Assembly (NCBI GenBank): GCA_902651635.1
Contig: CACRSC010000012.1
Span: forward strand, 933,394-997,393
Direction of reading: 5' to 3'
Source of the DNA: Mastigamoeba balamuthi
Lineage: Eukaryota > Evosea > Mastigamoebida > Mastigamoebidae
Length of the DNA stretch: 64,000 bases
Position numbers and translations under genes: made by a program. The notes beneath the pieces are model-generated. The model saw only the letters and a list, made by a program, of their open reading frames with translations, was not told the origin of the DNA and did not search any database. The first letter of the stretch is position 1. Each line of letters opens with the position of its first letter. Positions 44,167 through 56,200 of the stretch are shown here, one piece after another.

Positions 44167-47100
44167 CTACAAGGGCTCCAGAACAATCGACGTGGCGTAG
44201 GCCTGTGCCCCCGGGAGGCGCGTGGCGGGCACTGTCCGCGCCAGCCACTCCTGCACCCTTGGCGTGGGCGCGAACGCAAAGGGAGTGGTCTGGTACTTGA
44301 TCAGCGTTCCCAGCGCCTTGGCCACCGCCTCCACCCGGCACCAGTTGACGAGGTCGTGCGACGACGGCAGGAACTCAGTGAACGACTCGGACTGCACCGC
44401 GAGCAGGCACGTCACCATGTCCACGTGCACCACGCACGGCGCGCCGCACGACAGCGCCTGCCTGCACGTGGCGTCGAGCCCGCGCGTGCAGGCGTCCTCG
44501 AGCTCGGCAAAGGCGTCGACCATGTCCGACGACCACGACTGCCTCAGCCGCGTCGCGCAGACGGCGGGGTGCTGCAGGCCGTAGACCAGCGACATCATCG
44601 ACGCATAGTTGTGGATCCTGCGGCACTCGGACGCCACCTTGATAAGGTGCTTGATCACGTCCTTCCGGTGCGACCGCTCCTTCTGCTCCAGCACGGCGCT
44701 GGCCGCCCACAGCGAGAGCTGCGAGGCTCCCGAGATCAGCTCCGACGCCGCTAGGGACTCGGGCTCCCCGCGCACAAACAGCAGCCGCGAGAGGCGCGCC
44801 GACACGAACGAGGCGTGCTCCCACAGCGCCAGCTGCCGCGCCAGCTCCTCCGCCGGCACCTCCAAGACGCAACCAATGGCCCCTTGGCTGCTGTCCGTCG
44901 GCGGCTGCACCTGGACGCTGGGCACCGGCGCCCTGCGCGTGGCCCTCTCGAGCGTGTCCCGCACGACGCGCACCAGGTTCACCGCGAAGCCGCTCGTCGA
45001 CTTGGCCAGCGTGTCGAGCAGGGCCTTGGCGGCTGCGGTGGTAGACACGTCGTTGAGGTCGCTCGGGCTCGTCTCCGCCCACAGCGAGAGGAACTTGGCC
45101 GTCCCCTCGTGCACCAGCACGCGCTCGGCCTCGGGCATCGCCTTGGACACAAGCTCCGAGAGCGTCGCGAGCAGCGCCGACGACGAGCACAGGCTCGTGT
45201 GCCCCAGCAGCAGAGCGTCGAGGGCCGTCAGCCCGCAGCCCTCGGGAGCAAAGCTGGCGCTGCTGAGCACGAGCGGCGTGGCCTGCGCCTCGTGTGCCAC
45301 GATGAGAGACACGAGCGTGGGCAGCGCGATCGCGACCACGTCGCCGCGCGCGTTGAAGCGGACCACCTCGTTGTCTCCGTCAAAGGGAACGACGCTGGCG
45401 GGGTCGAGCTTCGTGGCGCCTTTGAGCCTCTCCGTTGCCCTGTCGCACAGCGCCGGGGCCAGCGCCGTCAGCACCGGCGAGGGCTCCGGGGTGTCGGGCT
45501 TGGACCCCAGGCCCCGCAGGCTGCCAAACACCTCCGTCGCCCTGGCGCGCGCCCTCGCGGTCCGGCGCGCCTGCGGGTCCGAGGCGGACGCTGGCCTCGA
45601 AGACCTGCGGGGCTCGACAGAGAGCGACGTGTCGTACGCCTCCTTCTCCGTCATGAAGCGTGCGCTGATGATGTTGGTCTGGATGAACGCGGCGACCTCG
45701 GGGTACGCGGGGAGCTTGTACGGCTGCTTCTGCTGGTCGGCGACGAGCTCGAGCGCGGCCGAGACGACCTGGATCTTGTTCCAGTTGATCAGGTGCTCCG
45801 ACGCGCCCGGCAGGTACGACGGCGAGCACTCGCACGTCAGCTGGATGTCCCGCAGCGGCACCGCGATCAGCGGTATCGACGGCGCGTCCCTCTTCAGCAT
45901 CGCCAGGCGCAGGGCCTTGAAGTTGCTGCGGGTGGGCTCCAGGAGGTTCTCGAGGATCTGCGCCAGCTCCGGCCTCCACGACCTCTTGAGGCGATCGGGC
46001 CTGGGCGGGAGAGGTGGTTACACTGGTCGCCTGCAGCTGCTAGCTGCTGGGAGAGGAGGTGCCGCACGAGATGGCCGCGTTGCTGAGGCTGAAGACGACG
46101 GCGCCCATCGAGTTGTAGTTGCGGAGCTTGCGCAGCTCCAGGGCGATCATGAGGAACAGCTTGATCATCTTCCTCCGCGACTGCGGGTCCTTCTCCTGCA
46201 GGATCGTGCTCACGACCCAGTTGCTCATCTGCGCTGGCGGGTGAGCGCAGGAGCAGGAGAAGCAGCAGCGGGCGCACCTGCTTGTGGAAGGTGACGAAGC
46301 GGGCGAGGTTGGGGCTGAGGGCGGGGTCCTCGAGGTAGAACATCTCCTTGAGCTTGATCCGCTGGAACATGACGCTCTCGGTCCGCGTGATCTGCGTGGC
46401 CAGCTCGCGCGCGCTGACGTCCCCGATGGACTTGACCTGCCGCGAGATCATCGACAGCCTCCTGTTCCTGGTCACCGCTGCCGCAGCGGCTGCGGGGTCC
46501 GCCGCCTGCGGCTCCTCCTGCTGCGTGGCCCTCGACGCCACCGAGACCCTCTGGATCGTCGCCAGGACCTCGCGGGCGGCCTCCGGGGCCACGCGGGCCG
46601 CCGGGTGTATGAGCCCGACGAGCGACCCGACGAGCGACGCGTCGGACCACTCGAACGAGAGCTGCAGCCACTGCGTGACGACGTCGAGCACCGCGCTGCA
46701 GCTGTCGGGCGCCTCGGCGTAGCGGCGCTTGATCAGCTCGAGCACCGAGGCGCTGGTGAGCCCGACGGCCCTGTAGGCCATCAGGAACTTCCTGAGCAGC
46801 CCCACGGGCGACTCGGAGATGGGGCACGAGTTGATGTCGGGCGACGTCGCCCACACGACGAGGCTCCACGGCTGTATTCCCGCCAGCACTCCCCCGCTGC
46901 CCAGCGCCCACCCGGGGCCCCCCCTGTACTGCTGGGGCTGCTGCTGCTGCGACTGCTGCTGCTGCTGCTGCTGCAGGGCCGCGGGGAGGCTGGGCAGCGG
47001 CGGAAGGGCCTTGTTGGGGGGCACGTGGGCGGGCGCCGCGTCGTCGTGGTCGAACTCCTCGCCCATGGCCGAGAGGATGTGCGGGAAGGCGGTGCCGACG

Positions 47101-47897
47101 ACCATGATCGAGTGGCGGGCGACCTTGGGGGGCCGCAGGGGCCGCCTGGGGGCGCTGCGCGGCGTGCCGCTGCCCGCCGTCTGCTCCGAGTTGCCGTCGC
47201 CGCCAGAGGCCGCAGGCATGCCGCGCGGGCTGTCGCACTCGGACGAGGGCACCGACGAGGCCTCCGAGTCGGAGTAGTCCGAGTACTCCTCGTCGTCCTC
47301 GGGCGCGTCGTCGTCCGAGAGCTGCATGAGCGCCGTGTCGTCGATCGACATGAGCATCGAGCCCCGCCGCCCCCCGCTCAGCTCGTCGCGGTCCACCCTC
47401 TTCAGCTTCGACTTGGCGTCGCCCCGTATCTCCTCGTGCACCGCCGCCATCGCCCGCGACACCTCGGGCCCCGCCGGCGCGCTGTGGGAGGCGAGGGAAG
47501 CGGGGGGAGTCAATTCGGGCAATTCGCAGAATTCAAACTTCGGGCATTGTGCAGCGCAGGTTCAATTCCCAGACCGTGCTGGTGATTCTCCGTGGGAAAA
47601 AGAATGGAAAGATTCTTACCCTTGCGAAGGTTCATTTCCCTGCCGCGGCGACCGCGACGACGGCCGCGGCGGCGCCGGGGTCTCCGGCGGCGACGGCATG
47701 GGCTGGCGCACGGGCACGTCCTCTGGCGCGCCCGGGGTCCTGCGGGGAGACGGCGGGGCCTGCGCGCCGAGGGGGATGGGAGCCAGAGACCGCGGGCTCC
47801 GAGGGGACCGCGGGGGCGTCGGGACAGCCGGCGGCAGCTGCGACGAGGCCGGCGTCGACGGCGCCGATGGCGTCTTGGACTCGCAAGCGTCGGTCAT
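44167..47897 (-). CDS. Protein with two tandem RasGEF units
   Basis: Ras-family nucleotide exchange factor. Exon 1 from the ATG at 47897 (MTDACESKTPSAPSTP) is a Pro/Ser-rich, SH3-ligand-like leader; GTAAGA at 47619 and acceptor CACAG join it at 47481 to PAGPEVSRAMAAVHEEI. After an acidic Ser-rich stretch and a polyGln tract comes a REM/RasGEF_N segment (VGLLRKFLMAYRAVGLTSAS), then a first CDC25 domain (SARELATQITRTESVMFQRI, LARFVTFHKQ, RRKMIKLFLMIALELRKLRNYNS, YLPGASEHLINWNKI). The same uninterrupted reading frame continues from 45900 to 44167 through a linker, a second REM-like region and a second CDC25 domain (PAEELARQLALWEHASFVSA, RKDVIKHLIKVASECRRIHNYAS, TEFLPSSHDLVNWCRVE), ending LEPL. 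Introns lie near 46260-46215 and 46060-46000. Confidence 0.85.
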
Positions 47898-48060
47898 CGC
47901 TGTCCGTTGGGAAAAAAGATTTTGCACCCAAAAGATACCGGACAGTTTTTTTGAACCCGCCGACGTATCTGGGAGACGCCTCGCTTGGAACACGGTTAGC
48001 GACGCTAAACGAGGGTCAGAGCACTCACGTTTCGATTGAAACAAGATACACATTCATGTG
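47898..48060. promoter_or_regulatory. Upstream flank of the RasGEF gene
   Basis: A short stretch between the RasGEF ATG and the AT-rich island. The T-rich patch GTTTTTTTGAACC (47943-47955) lies about 50 bases upstream of the start. No clear TATA box. Confidence 0.3.
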
Positions 48061-50505
48061 GTTGTGGGCAGTGAGGGAAACCAAAATAAGACAAATATCA
48101 CAACAATGACATCGACAATCAGGTTCTGGTACTCTGGTATATTTAAGAGAGGGAAATAGAGGCGGAAAGATATTTCCGCAGAAATCTGTTCAAACACAGG
48201 CGCAGGGGTTGCGATCTTGAGTTATCCGGTTTAATGAGTTGTTAGACTCGTAAGAGTTGAGTTGTTAAACACTGACAAGCAACTGAGATTTGCTATACCC
48301 CTTCCAACATTTTGGTGGAGGTTAAGCAGAGTCATTTCCCATGCTGTTGGATAAGAAGCTGGTCAGTCATGACCAACATTCTGACCAGTATCAAGCCAAA
48401 CCACCCCAAAGACATGAAACACCTTAGAAGAGTAAATCTACATTACTGAAAAGGAGAATAGAATTGCTATAGCAAACAATTTCATAGTAAGAAACAGGAT
48501 AAGTAAAACTCTATTTGAATGCAGGAACAGCAGAAGACTGTTCAGGATCCCAAGTTATTTATGTTCTACTATGTGTTTTGGAGTTTTTAAATGAATTTTG
48601 AATAACTGCCTTTATAGGCAGAATCCTTTACACCGTGTAGAAGATAAGATGATTCTTAAATGGTATTCTGCTGTGATGTCACTGATGACATAGAATGAGA
48701 AAAGAAAAAACCAAGAAATGAAGAAAAATAAGTTCTTCTTCATCACTAGAACAGAAAAAATAAGAAGTAAATTAAGAGACAGAAAGATATGATAACCACA
48801 TTGCTATGCATCTACTCTTTCAGACCTTATTTGCTTTTCTCTCTGACTTTCTATAAGTGAAGAACAACTTGATAATATTCTGATACACTGTTTACATATT
48901 AAGTAAAGATATTTCAACAAAGAAGTAACAGAGAAGTAATTACTGCTTGAAATAGCCCTTTCACTAAGTGTCTGACATTTCACCTTCTCTCAAATAGAGA
49001 ACATACCCTAATTCCAAAGAGTCGAGAAGTTTTAACCTGCAACATCCAGAAGAGAACAATGGTATAGAAACTCTTCCCTTTAGAGCAAGAAGAAGAAGAA
49101 GAAGAAGAAGAAGAAAAGGTGATGGTTCCTCTGATTACTTTCCTTCTCACATTGTCAACATGATATCTGACTAATAATTATTTAGAAATAAAAATAATAA
49201 ACAAGTTTCTTGAGATCCAGCATGATGTTTCTATTGCTTTCTTCTTAGAATATTCTTATTGCCGGTGATCTTTTCTTTTGTCTATTTCTTTCTTGTTATT
49301 CTCTCTTTTTCCCTTTCTTTTCACCTATTCTCTTCGTTCTTTTCTTTTTCTTGTTTCGGTTTTACAATTGTTTTCTTTTTATTGCTTTGGTATCATTTTA
49401 CCTTTGTCTTCTTTTTCAAATTTCTTACTCGTTCAAAAATTGCTTTATCTCTTTTTAGTGTATTTCTCAATTTATTCAAAGATAACTATTGAAGTGATGA
49501 TTTCCTCATCCTGATTTTCTCAGTTCACACAAAACACTCACTTCTCCCCTGAACACTCCCTGTGCCAGTCATGGCATCAGCTTTCTTCTGCCAGGTAGTG
49601 CATGTAGTGCAATATGCATAATATATTAATTATATGCAATATGAGTATGCAGTGCTGCAAGTGCACTGAATACTTGGTGCAAATTTGGCACTACAGTATA
49701 TGCACCACTAAAGTAGAAGCGAGTTTCTAAACCCAGCAAAGGCCTCTAAAAGTGAATATTCGAGTGCAGAGATCTACTTTAACAGAAATTTTTGTATATT
49801 CTGTAATGAACTTTCACAAAGATAAATACATATGTAAAAACTATTTTTCCAGGGCATAAAATAAGGATTTGATCAATGCTACAAATTTGACTCTTATCTC
49901 AGTGAAAGCCTATGAAGATCTGGTGAAAGAACCAGATATATCAGGGGAAAAGAGTGATTATAGATAGTTCCCTTTCGATCAGACTGATCGAGCTTGTGCC
50001 ACTGCTCTTCGATATACAGAAGGGTTTCATTTGGGAAAAGCTGCCAGAACGAGTCTGTGATGCTTGGGTTTACCTGCCTGTGTTCAAGAGAGGTGTGGCT
50101 ATCATTGGCTCTGAGGCCACAACAGAGTACAACTGGATGTAAAGTAATTCCTACATATTATACATAGTTGCACACACATATCACGTCAGTTGGAAGAGAA
50201 CTCACAGAAAATGTTCCAAACGACCCGTTGGAAATCTAGCTCTATCAAGGCCAAAAATCTCCCTCTTTTAAGCTTCTCTTCTTGGCCAGGGATTAAGAAA
50301 AGGTTCAAAGGGCAGTGCATGCATTGAGGGAAGCAGTTATGTTGTGGTTTTGAGTACCTGCAGGTTTGATCACAGTTCAAATGAGCTCAAACAATGCTCA
50401 CATACCTCCAAATGGTACCAGAAAGTGCCTTCATTATTCTGTTGCCCTCTTGGCACAGGCCCAGGGCTGTCAGGTCACATGCAAAACGTGGTCATTGTTG
50501 CATCA
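48061..50505. other. AT-rich intergenic island 2
   Basis: About 2.45 kb of strongly AT-rich DNA between the RasGEF 5' end and the cyclase 3' end. The base change is abrupt on both sides. It holds a GAA microsatellite (49087-49117), a pyrimidine-rich tract (about 49240-49470), and no open frame longer than about 80 residues that looks coding in its core. No transposase motif, terminal repeat or tRNA-like unit was found. The 50340-50500 part may be the cyclase 3' untranslated region. Confidence 0.6.
49087..49117 (+). repeat. (GAA)n microsatellite
   Basis: Nine or ten uninterrupted AAG/GAA triplets followed by AAAAGG, in the middle of AT-rich island 2. Directly downstream the strand bias reverses into a long T/C-rich tract (49240-49470). 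Confidence 0.9.
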
Positions 50506-53033
50506 TCAGAAGGCAATTGGAATTTGTGGATAATGTACAGAGCCCGATGTGTCTGTAAGACCTGCAAGATTGTCACTTGTCTGGTTCTCAACGTAGACCA
50601 GGGCTGTCAACTCTCCCTCCTCCACTTTGGCCATCAGAATGGCGATGACTGTCTTGTAGTTACTGAGTTCCCCCATTGTCGACATCTGCACAAGATGTTC
50701 CTTGGCCATTTGAATGTTCCCTTCTTGCATGAGACCGTGGAAGCTGGAAAACTGTCTCTCAATCTCGAGAGCACTATCGGAGGCTGTCGATCTGGAACAG
50801 AGAAGATGGTACACCTTGGTGTACCTGGTTTTCCCCCGTAGTTGTACAATGTCGAGGAACACACATACAAACTCGTTGCGCACTCGGAGAGCGATGGAAC
50901 CACTGACCAGAGGTGAGAGACAGTACTTCTTTCCCGATTGCTCCATCCTGCTTGCTGTATTCGCAGCGTTACCACACACTCTGATTAATCCTGCTAAGTG
51001 AGAAACGTTGAGCTATTGGATAGTTTGCGTACGTGTAATTGACACGGGAGTGGCTTCCCAGGTTTCCCACCAGAACAGGCCCACAGTGGATCCCAACGCG
51101 GTAATCGAGGGTGGCCCCAACATTTCGTGCGAGGTTGTTCACTGTGACCATTACCCCCTTGAACTCGAGTGCTGAGCGGCACGCTGCCATCTCTGGATCC
51201 TGAAGCGGTTCTGGCACGCCGTACAGTGACATGATGCACTATGGGCAATCTGGTCAGAAGATAAATGGATGGTCAATGGCGCACGTCGCCTATGAACTTG
51301 TCGATGACACCTCCATTGGACTCGATAACAGACCCGAACTCCTCGAACCACATGTTCAGAATGTCCATCAGCTTCTGCAATGGAATGGCTTCGCTTAACG
51401 TAGTGAACCCCTTCAGGTCCGTGAACATGATCGAAATGTATCTAATGGGAAAACAGTGTCAGCAGATATGAGTTTTCTACTGCGAGTACTTAGTTTTCAT
51501 GTAGCGCTCGACCTGGCCACTGCGAGACTGCATGATGCTCAGGACCACCTGCGGGGGCACAAACTTGGACAGGGCGTGCGTCCCCGCCTTGAGCTGGATG
51601 AAACACTCTTGCATCCGCCGCATCTCTGCGATGCTAGACAGCCTTGATGCCCTCGTCCGCAGATGACCGAACTTGAGGTCGCAGATGCTTGTCATGTCAG
51701 AGGCGATGTTGTGCAGTGGTCTCGTGGTGACCCAACTGACAACAGAGGTTATGGCCAGAATGAGCAGCGTGACTCCGATCGAGACTCCCACGACTAGCCA
51801 GCTAACCGTGATTATGTTGGGTCTGCTCGCGGCAACGGCGAGCCAGACGAGGCCGCTGCGCTCCAGCTTCTTGATCCCAACGATGAGTCCCCCAGACATG
51901 TCGAACACTGAGCTCGGGACGTTTTCCCACGAGCCCCATCTCTCTATCACTTTAGAGTTGACCTCCCTGATCATAGAGTCACTACAGTCCTCAAGACCGA
52001 TTGGCTGGCATTACTGTTAGGCGCGACCCACGCATCATCTTCAGAAGTACCTGATCGTATCCTGAACTGTTCTTGGCCACGGACTCGGTGGTGTTGTCAG
52101 TGCTACCCAGAAACAGCCCTTTAGAGGGCTCGACGAGGAATCCGACTCCATCCTTCTGCTCGATGCCGTCCAGGAGCAGCTTGATGGAGGGAACGATCCA
52201 GTCACTCGAAGTAATCCCGATGAAATCGCCGGACTTGTCGAACACGTTGTACGAGAATGAGACGTAGAGCGTCACGTCGGACGAGTACACAGAGGTCCAG
52301 CTCTCGTCGCCATCGACGCTGTGGTTGGTCACAGTGTACCATATCCCCTTCTCGCTCTGCAGGTCCATACACCTGGTTCCACACATTCGCAATTTCCCCG
52401 TTAACCGAAACCCGTGGAATTCACGATAGGGGGTGCACACCAGTCGACAGTGCTGGTCTCGTGAAGCAGGTGCAAGTCGTCGAGCACTGTCTGGCACGTG
52501 ATGTTGCTCGAGTTTGTGGTCCACGTGGCGAAATGCCCGTCCGGGTCCCTGACGACGCCCCAGATCTGCGCCCCCCTCGTGAAGTACGAGTCGCACACGC
52601 GAGTCCCGAACGCGTTGAGCAGCTGCGCGGCGGCCAGGCGCACCGCACGCCCGTCCCTGTAGTCCGTCTGGTTCGCCGAGAGCAGGTCCCCGAGGTTGCG
52701 GGCTGCGCACTCGGTGACCTGCAGCCGCTCGGAGATGGTCTGGGCCATGGCGGTGCTCGTGCTCAGCACCTCGCTGCGGACGCGCTCGCGGATGAGGCTG
52801 TTGGAGCTCCAGGAGAGGAGGCAGTCGCTGGCGACGACGGGGATCACGATGGCCACGGAGACGAGCAGGACGAGGACCAGGGAGAAGGGCGCCTTGTACC
52901 GCGAGGTGCGCCAGAGGCAGCCCAGCCAGCGGCGCATGCGCAGCGCCCGCACGATGACGGGGTCGTGCAGCGAGCTCCCCGCACTGCTGCTGGACTCGTC
53001 CGCGGTGATCCTGACCGTGTGCACCTCTGCCAT
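50506..53033 (-). CDS. Receptor-type class III adenylate/guanylate cyclase
   Basis: Membrane cyclase making cAMP or cGMP. From the ATG at 53033: cytosolic leader, transmembrane helix 1 (PFSLVLVLLVSVAIVIPVVA), a large ectodomain of dCache type (helix ERVRSEVLSTSTAMAQTISE, then FTRGAQIWGVVRDPDG, WTSVYSSDVTLYVSFS, GIKKLERSGLVWLAVAA), helix 2 (SWLVVGVSIGVTLLILAITS), a HAMP-like linker and the catalytic domain: ISIMFTDLKGFTTLSE (first metal Asp), GGVIDKFIGD (second metal Asp), LDYRVGIHCGPVLVGNLGS and CGNAANTASRMEQSGK (transition-state Asn and Arg). All core catalytic residues are present; which nucleotide it uses was not decided. At least five introns lie near 52015-51965, 52425-52375, 51490-51440, 51290-51245 and 51020-50970. 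It borders AT-rich island 2. Confidence 0.88.
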
Positions 53034-53282
53034 CTCCAGCCAACCCCCGAACAGCTCGATGCAATGCCCGCAAGACCACGCCCAGACAGAGAAACAGCAC
53101 TGGTGACGGTCACGGTCGAGATGCAAAAATAGCGAACCAGAAAAGGAACAGCCCGAGAAATGTGGCAAAATGAGTGGGTGTGACATCACGAGGAGGAGAT
53201 TTCTCGAGAAATGATCCGAGTGCACGATATTTTTCCCTTGATCAGATATCGGCGCAGATCTCTTCGCGGGCACACATCACGA
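53034..53282. promoter_or_regulatory. Divergent promoter cyclase / TFIIIC subunit
   Basis: 249 bases between the start codons. At 53206-53265 it contains the perfect 14-base palindrome ATTTCTCGAGAAAT, then CACGATATTTTTCCC and CAGATATCGGCGCAGATCTC, members of the dispersed motif family. Confidence 0.5.
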
Positions 53283-56200
53283 ATGGAGGGTCTCGACGAC
53301 CTGCGCGAGCTCCTGCGCGAGACCGCCATCGCGGGCGACGCGTCCGAGTTTGTCGAGGACGAGGGGGCGGCGCCCTCGGGGCCCGAGGACGAGGCGGGCC
53401 CCGAGTCGGAGGCGCCGGCGACCCCGCGCAAGCGGCGCAAGCGCACCAAGCGCAAGGGAGGCCTCAACGAGGAGCAGATGAAGATGATGGGCGAGGCCAA
53501 CATGCTCTACGTCACCGGCAAGTGGACCGAGGTGCCCTCGAAGAGATTCCCGCATCTCTGCTGGAAGATTCTGCCGCCGCAGATCTTTGCAGCCCAGTTC
53601 CGGGATTTTCGAATCTAGAGTAGAGGTTGTCCGGCAGAGCTGACCTCGTGGCACTGGCAGGCTGCGGAGATTCTCCTGAACGTCGTCAGGGGGCACCCCA
53701 AGTCGCCCGAGCCGTACAGCACGCTGGGGACCATCTACGAGGCGCTGGGCGACGAGCGCAAGGCGCTGGCGTTCTTCATCCTGTCCAACGTGCTGAGCCC
53801 CCGCGACGTGGCCAAGACCCAGTGGCAGCGCCTGGCCGCGTCTGCCCTGCGCATCGGCGACGACCCCAAGGCCCTGATGTGCCTGACGCGCGCCGTGAGG
53901 GCCGACCCGCACGACATGATGTCGTGGAAGTCCAAGGCTGCGCTGCTGCAGAAGCTCGGCCACATCGACAGGGCCATCCAGGACCTCGAGCAAGCCCTGC
54001 AGGTACCCCCTCGCAGGCAGGCCAGTAGCAGCAGAAGCAGCAGCTCACGCGGGACGCCCTTGCCCCCGCACCCCAGGTGGAGCCGGGGAACGCGGACATC
54101 GCGTGCGAGCTGGCGAAGCTGCTGGGGACGATGGGGCAGCTGCAGAAGGCGGTGGAGATGATGCAGGAGCTGCTGCGGCTGCAGGAGCGCAACGGGGACG
54201 CCATCGACCTCGGCAGCGTCAACGTGCTCGTGGAGCTCGAGATGGAGGGCGGTGCTTTCGAGCACGCCATCGAGCACATACACGAGGCCAGGCGCAAGAC
54301 GCCCGCAGGCGACCTGCCGATCGAGCTGCACGTCAACCTCGGCATCTGCCAGGCCTACATGGGCGAGCTCGAGCTGGCGCAGGAGTCGTTCGGCAAGCTC
54401 TTCAACCTGCCCATCGAGGACTGGGGCGACCTCTACTTCAACGTCGCCGAGACTTACTTTGTTCGCCAACGCCGACGAGGGGGTCGTGACCTCTGCGAGC
54501 TCTTCTGACTGATTGGGGGGCCTGCGGTTGATGTTGCACAGGCGATCTCGGAGTACGACAGGGCACTGCCCGTCTACGACATGCTGGCGACGACGGAGAA
54601 GTACAACGCGCCGGGCGTGTGGATTCGCCAGGGTCGCTGCTGCCGCAACTCGGACGTGGAGAGGTCCATCTCCTGCTACCAGAAAGGTTGCCAGACGCTT
54701 GGCTGCGCCCTTATCCTTCTTGACTGACCTAGCGGCCCCCAGTCCTGCACCAGGTCCCGTCCAACGTCGAGGCTGTTCTGGCGCTGTCGGACATCCTTGC
54801 CGAGCGGGGCAACCACCAAGATGCCCTCCCGTACATCAACGCCTTCCACACGGCAGGTAATGCGCGCTCTACTGTACCGTGCACTCTGACAGCGTTTATG
54901 CCCAGTCGCAAATAGGCAAGAGACGCTGCAGCTCCTGAAGGACATGTCCCAGTACGTCCAGCTCCTCACCGCTTCTTTTGTGTGTTCTGATAAGCCCTCG
55001 TTAGAGTCAAGGCGAAGCAGGCGGACCTGCTGTTTATGCTGGAGAGGTTTGATGAGTTCATGGAGGTGGGCCTAGACCTGTTCCAGAACATCGCAGTCCG
55101 CATGTACAGCAAGTCCTTCCGCTCCCGCAACCGCCACGGCCCCAAGCCCGCGCCTCTGAGGGCCTCGCTTCTCCGCGACCTCGGCGCGACCGGTGCGGAG
55201 CCGGCAGCAAACGACGGCGAGGACGACGACGACTACGACGACGAAGACTTCTCGGACGACGAGCCCGACGACATGAGCGACGTCGACAGGCCGCTCTCGG
55301 CAACGCCGGCGCGCAGGCAGCGGCGCAAGCAGCTTGACGAGGAGGAGGAAGCCTCGTTCTCGGAGGAGTCGTCTGACGAGGACGACGAAGAGAGTGCGCC
55401 ACCCGCAAGCCTCCGTGCGGGCACTAACACTCCACAATGTGCCAGTGGACCTGTTCGACGAAGAGGAGTACGAGAAGCAGCAGAAACGCAAGGCGAGACT
55501 GGAGCGCCGGATGCAGCGCAACGCCCTTGCCGACGACGTGCCGACTGAGCCGCCGCCGCCGCCGCCATCGGAACTGCCAGACGAGGCGTTCAGAATCGGC
55601 TCGGACGAGCAGCATTCCGGCGTAGCGCTTGCGCTGGTGGCGCAGCTCAACACTGTGGCCTCCTCACCGGCAGTCCCGTCGACCTACGCCCCCACGGAAA
55701 AAGCACCCACGCCTGTCCCAGCCGCTGCTGCCGCCGCCCCTGCCGCCACCCCTGCTGCGGCTCCTGCTGTTGTTAGGGCCGCTGCAGCCCCTGCGGCTCC
55801 CGCTGCTGCGTCTGGTGCCGCTCCAACGGCTCCAGTCGCTAGTGCGGCTTCGGCTGCGCCAACCACAGCCGACGTCCCAGCTCGTACTCCGCCTCCCGCC
55901 TCGCCACCGCCCTCAACTGCTGCGGCAGCTCCTGCGACTCCAGCTACGACGGCAGCAGCCCCCGCTGCGAGTGCCCCTGTGACCACACAGAGGGCGGAAG
56001 ACGGCTCCGAGCGTACTTCGCAACCTGCGGATGTCGTCATGCAGAGCGCAGATGAGGAGCCCGCTGCTGCAGCCGCGCCGGCGTGCAACTCGCAGGAGCC
56101 CAGCGCAGCAGCAATGGAGCTGTCCCACTTTGCGCCACACAGGGTGCAGCAGAGGAGGAGGAGGCAGCCGGTCATGTCAACGCTGTTCAACGTGCTCGGG

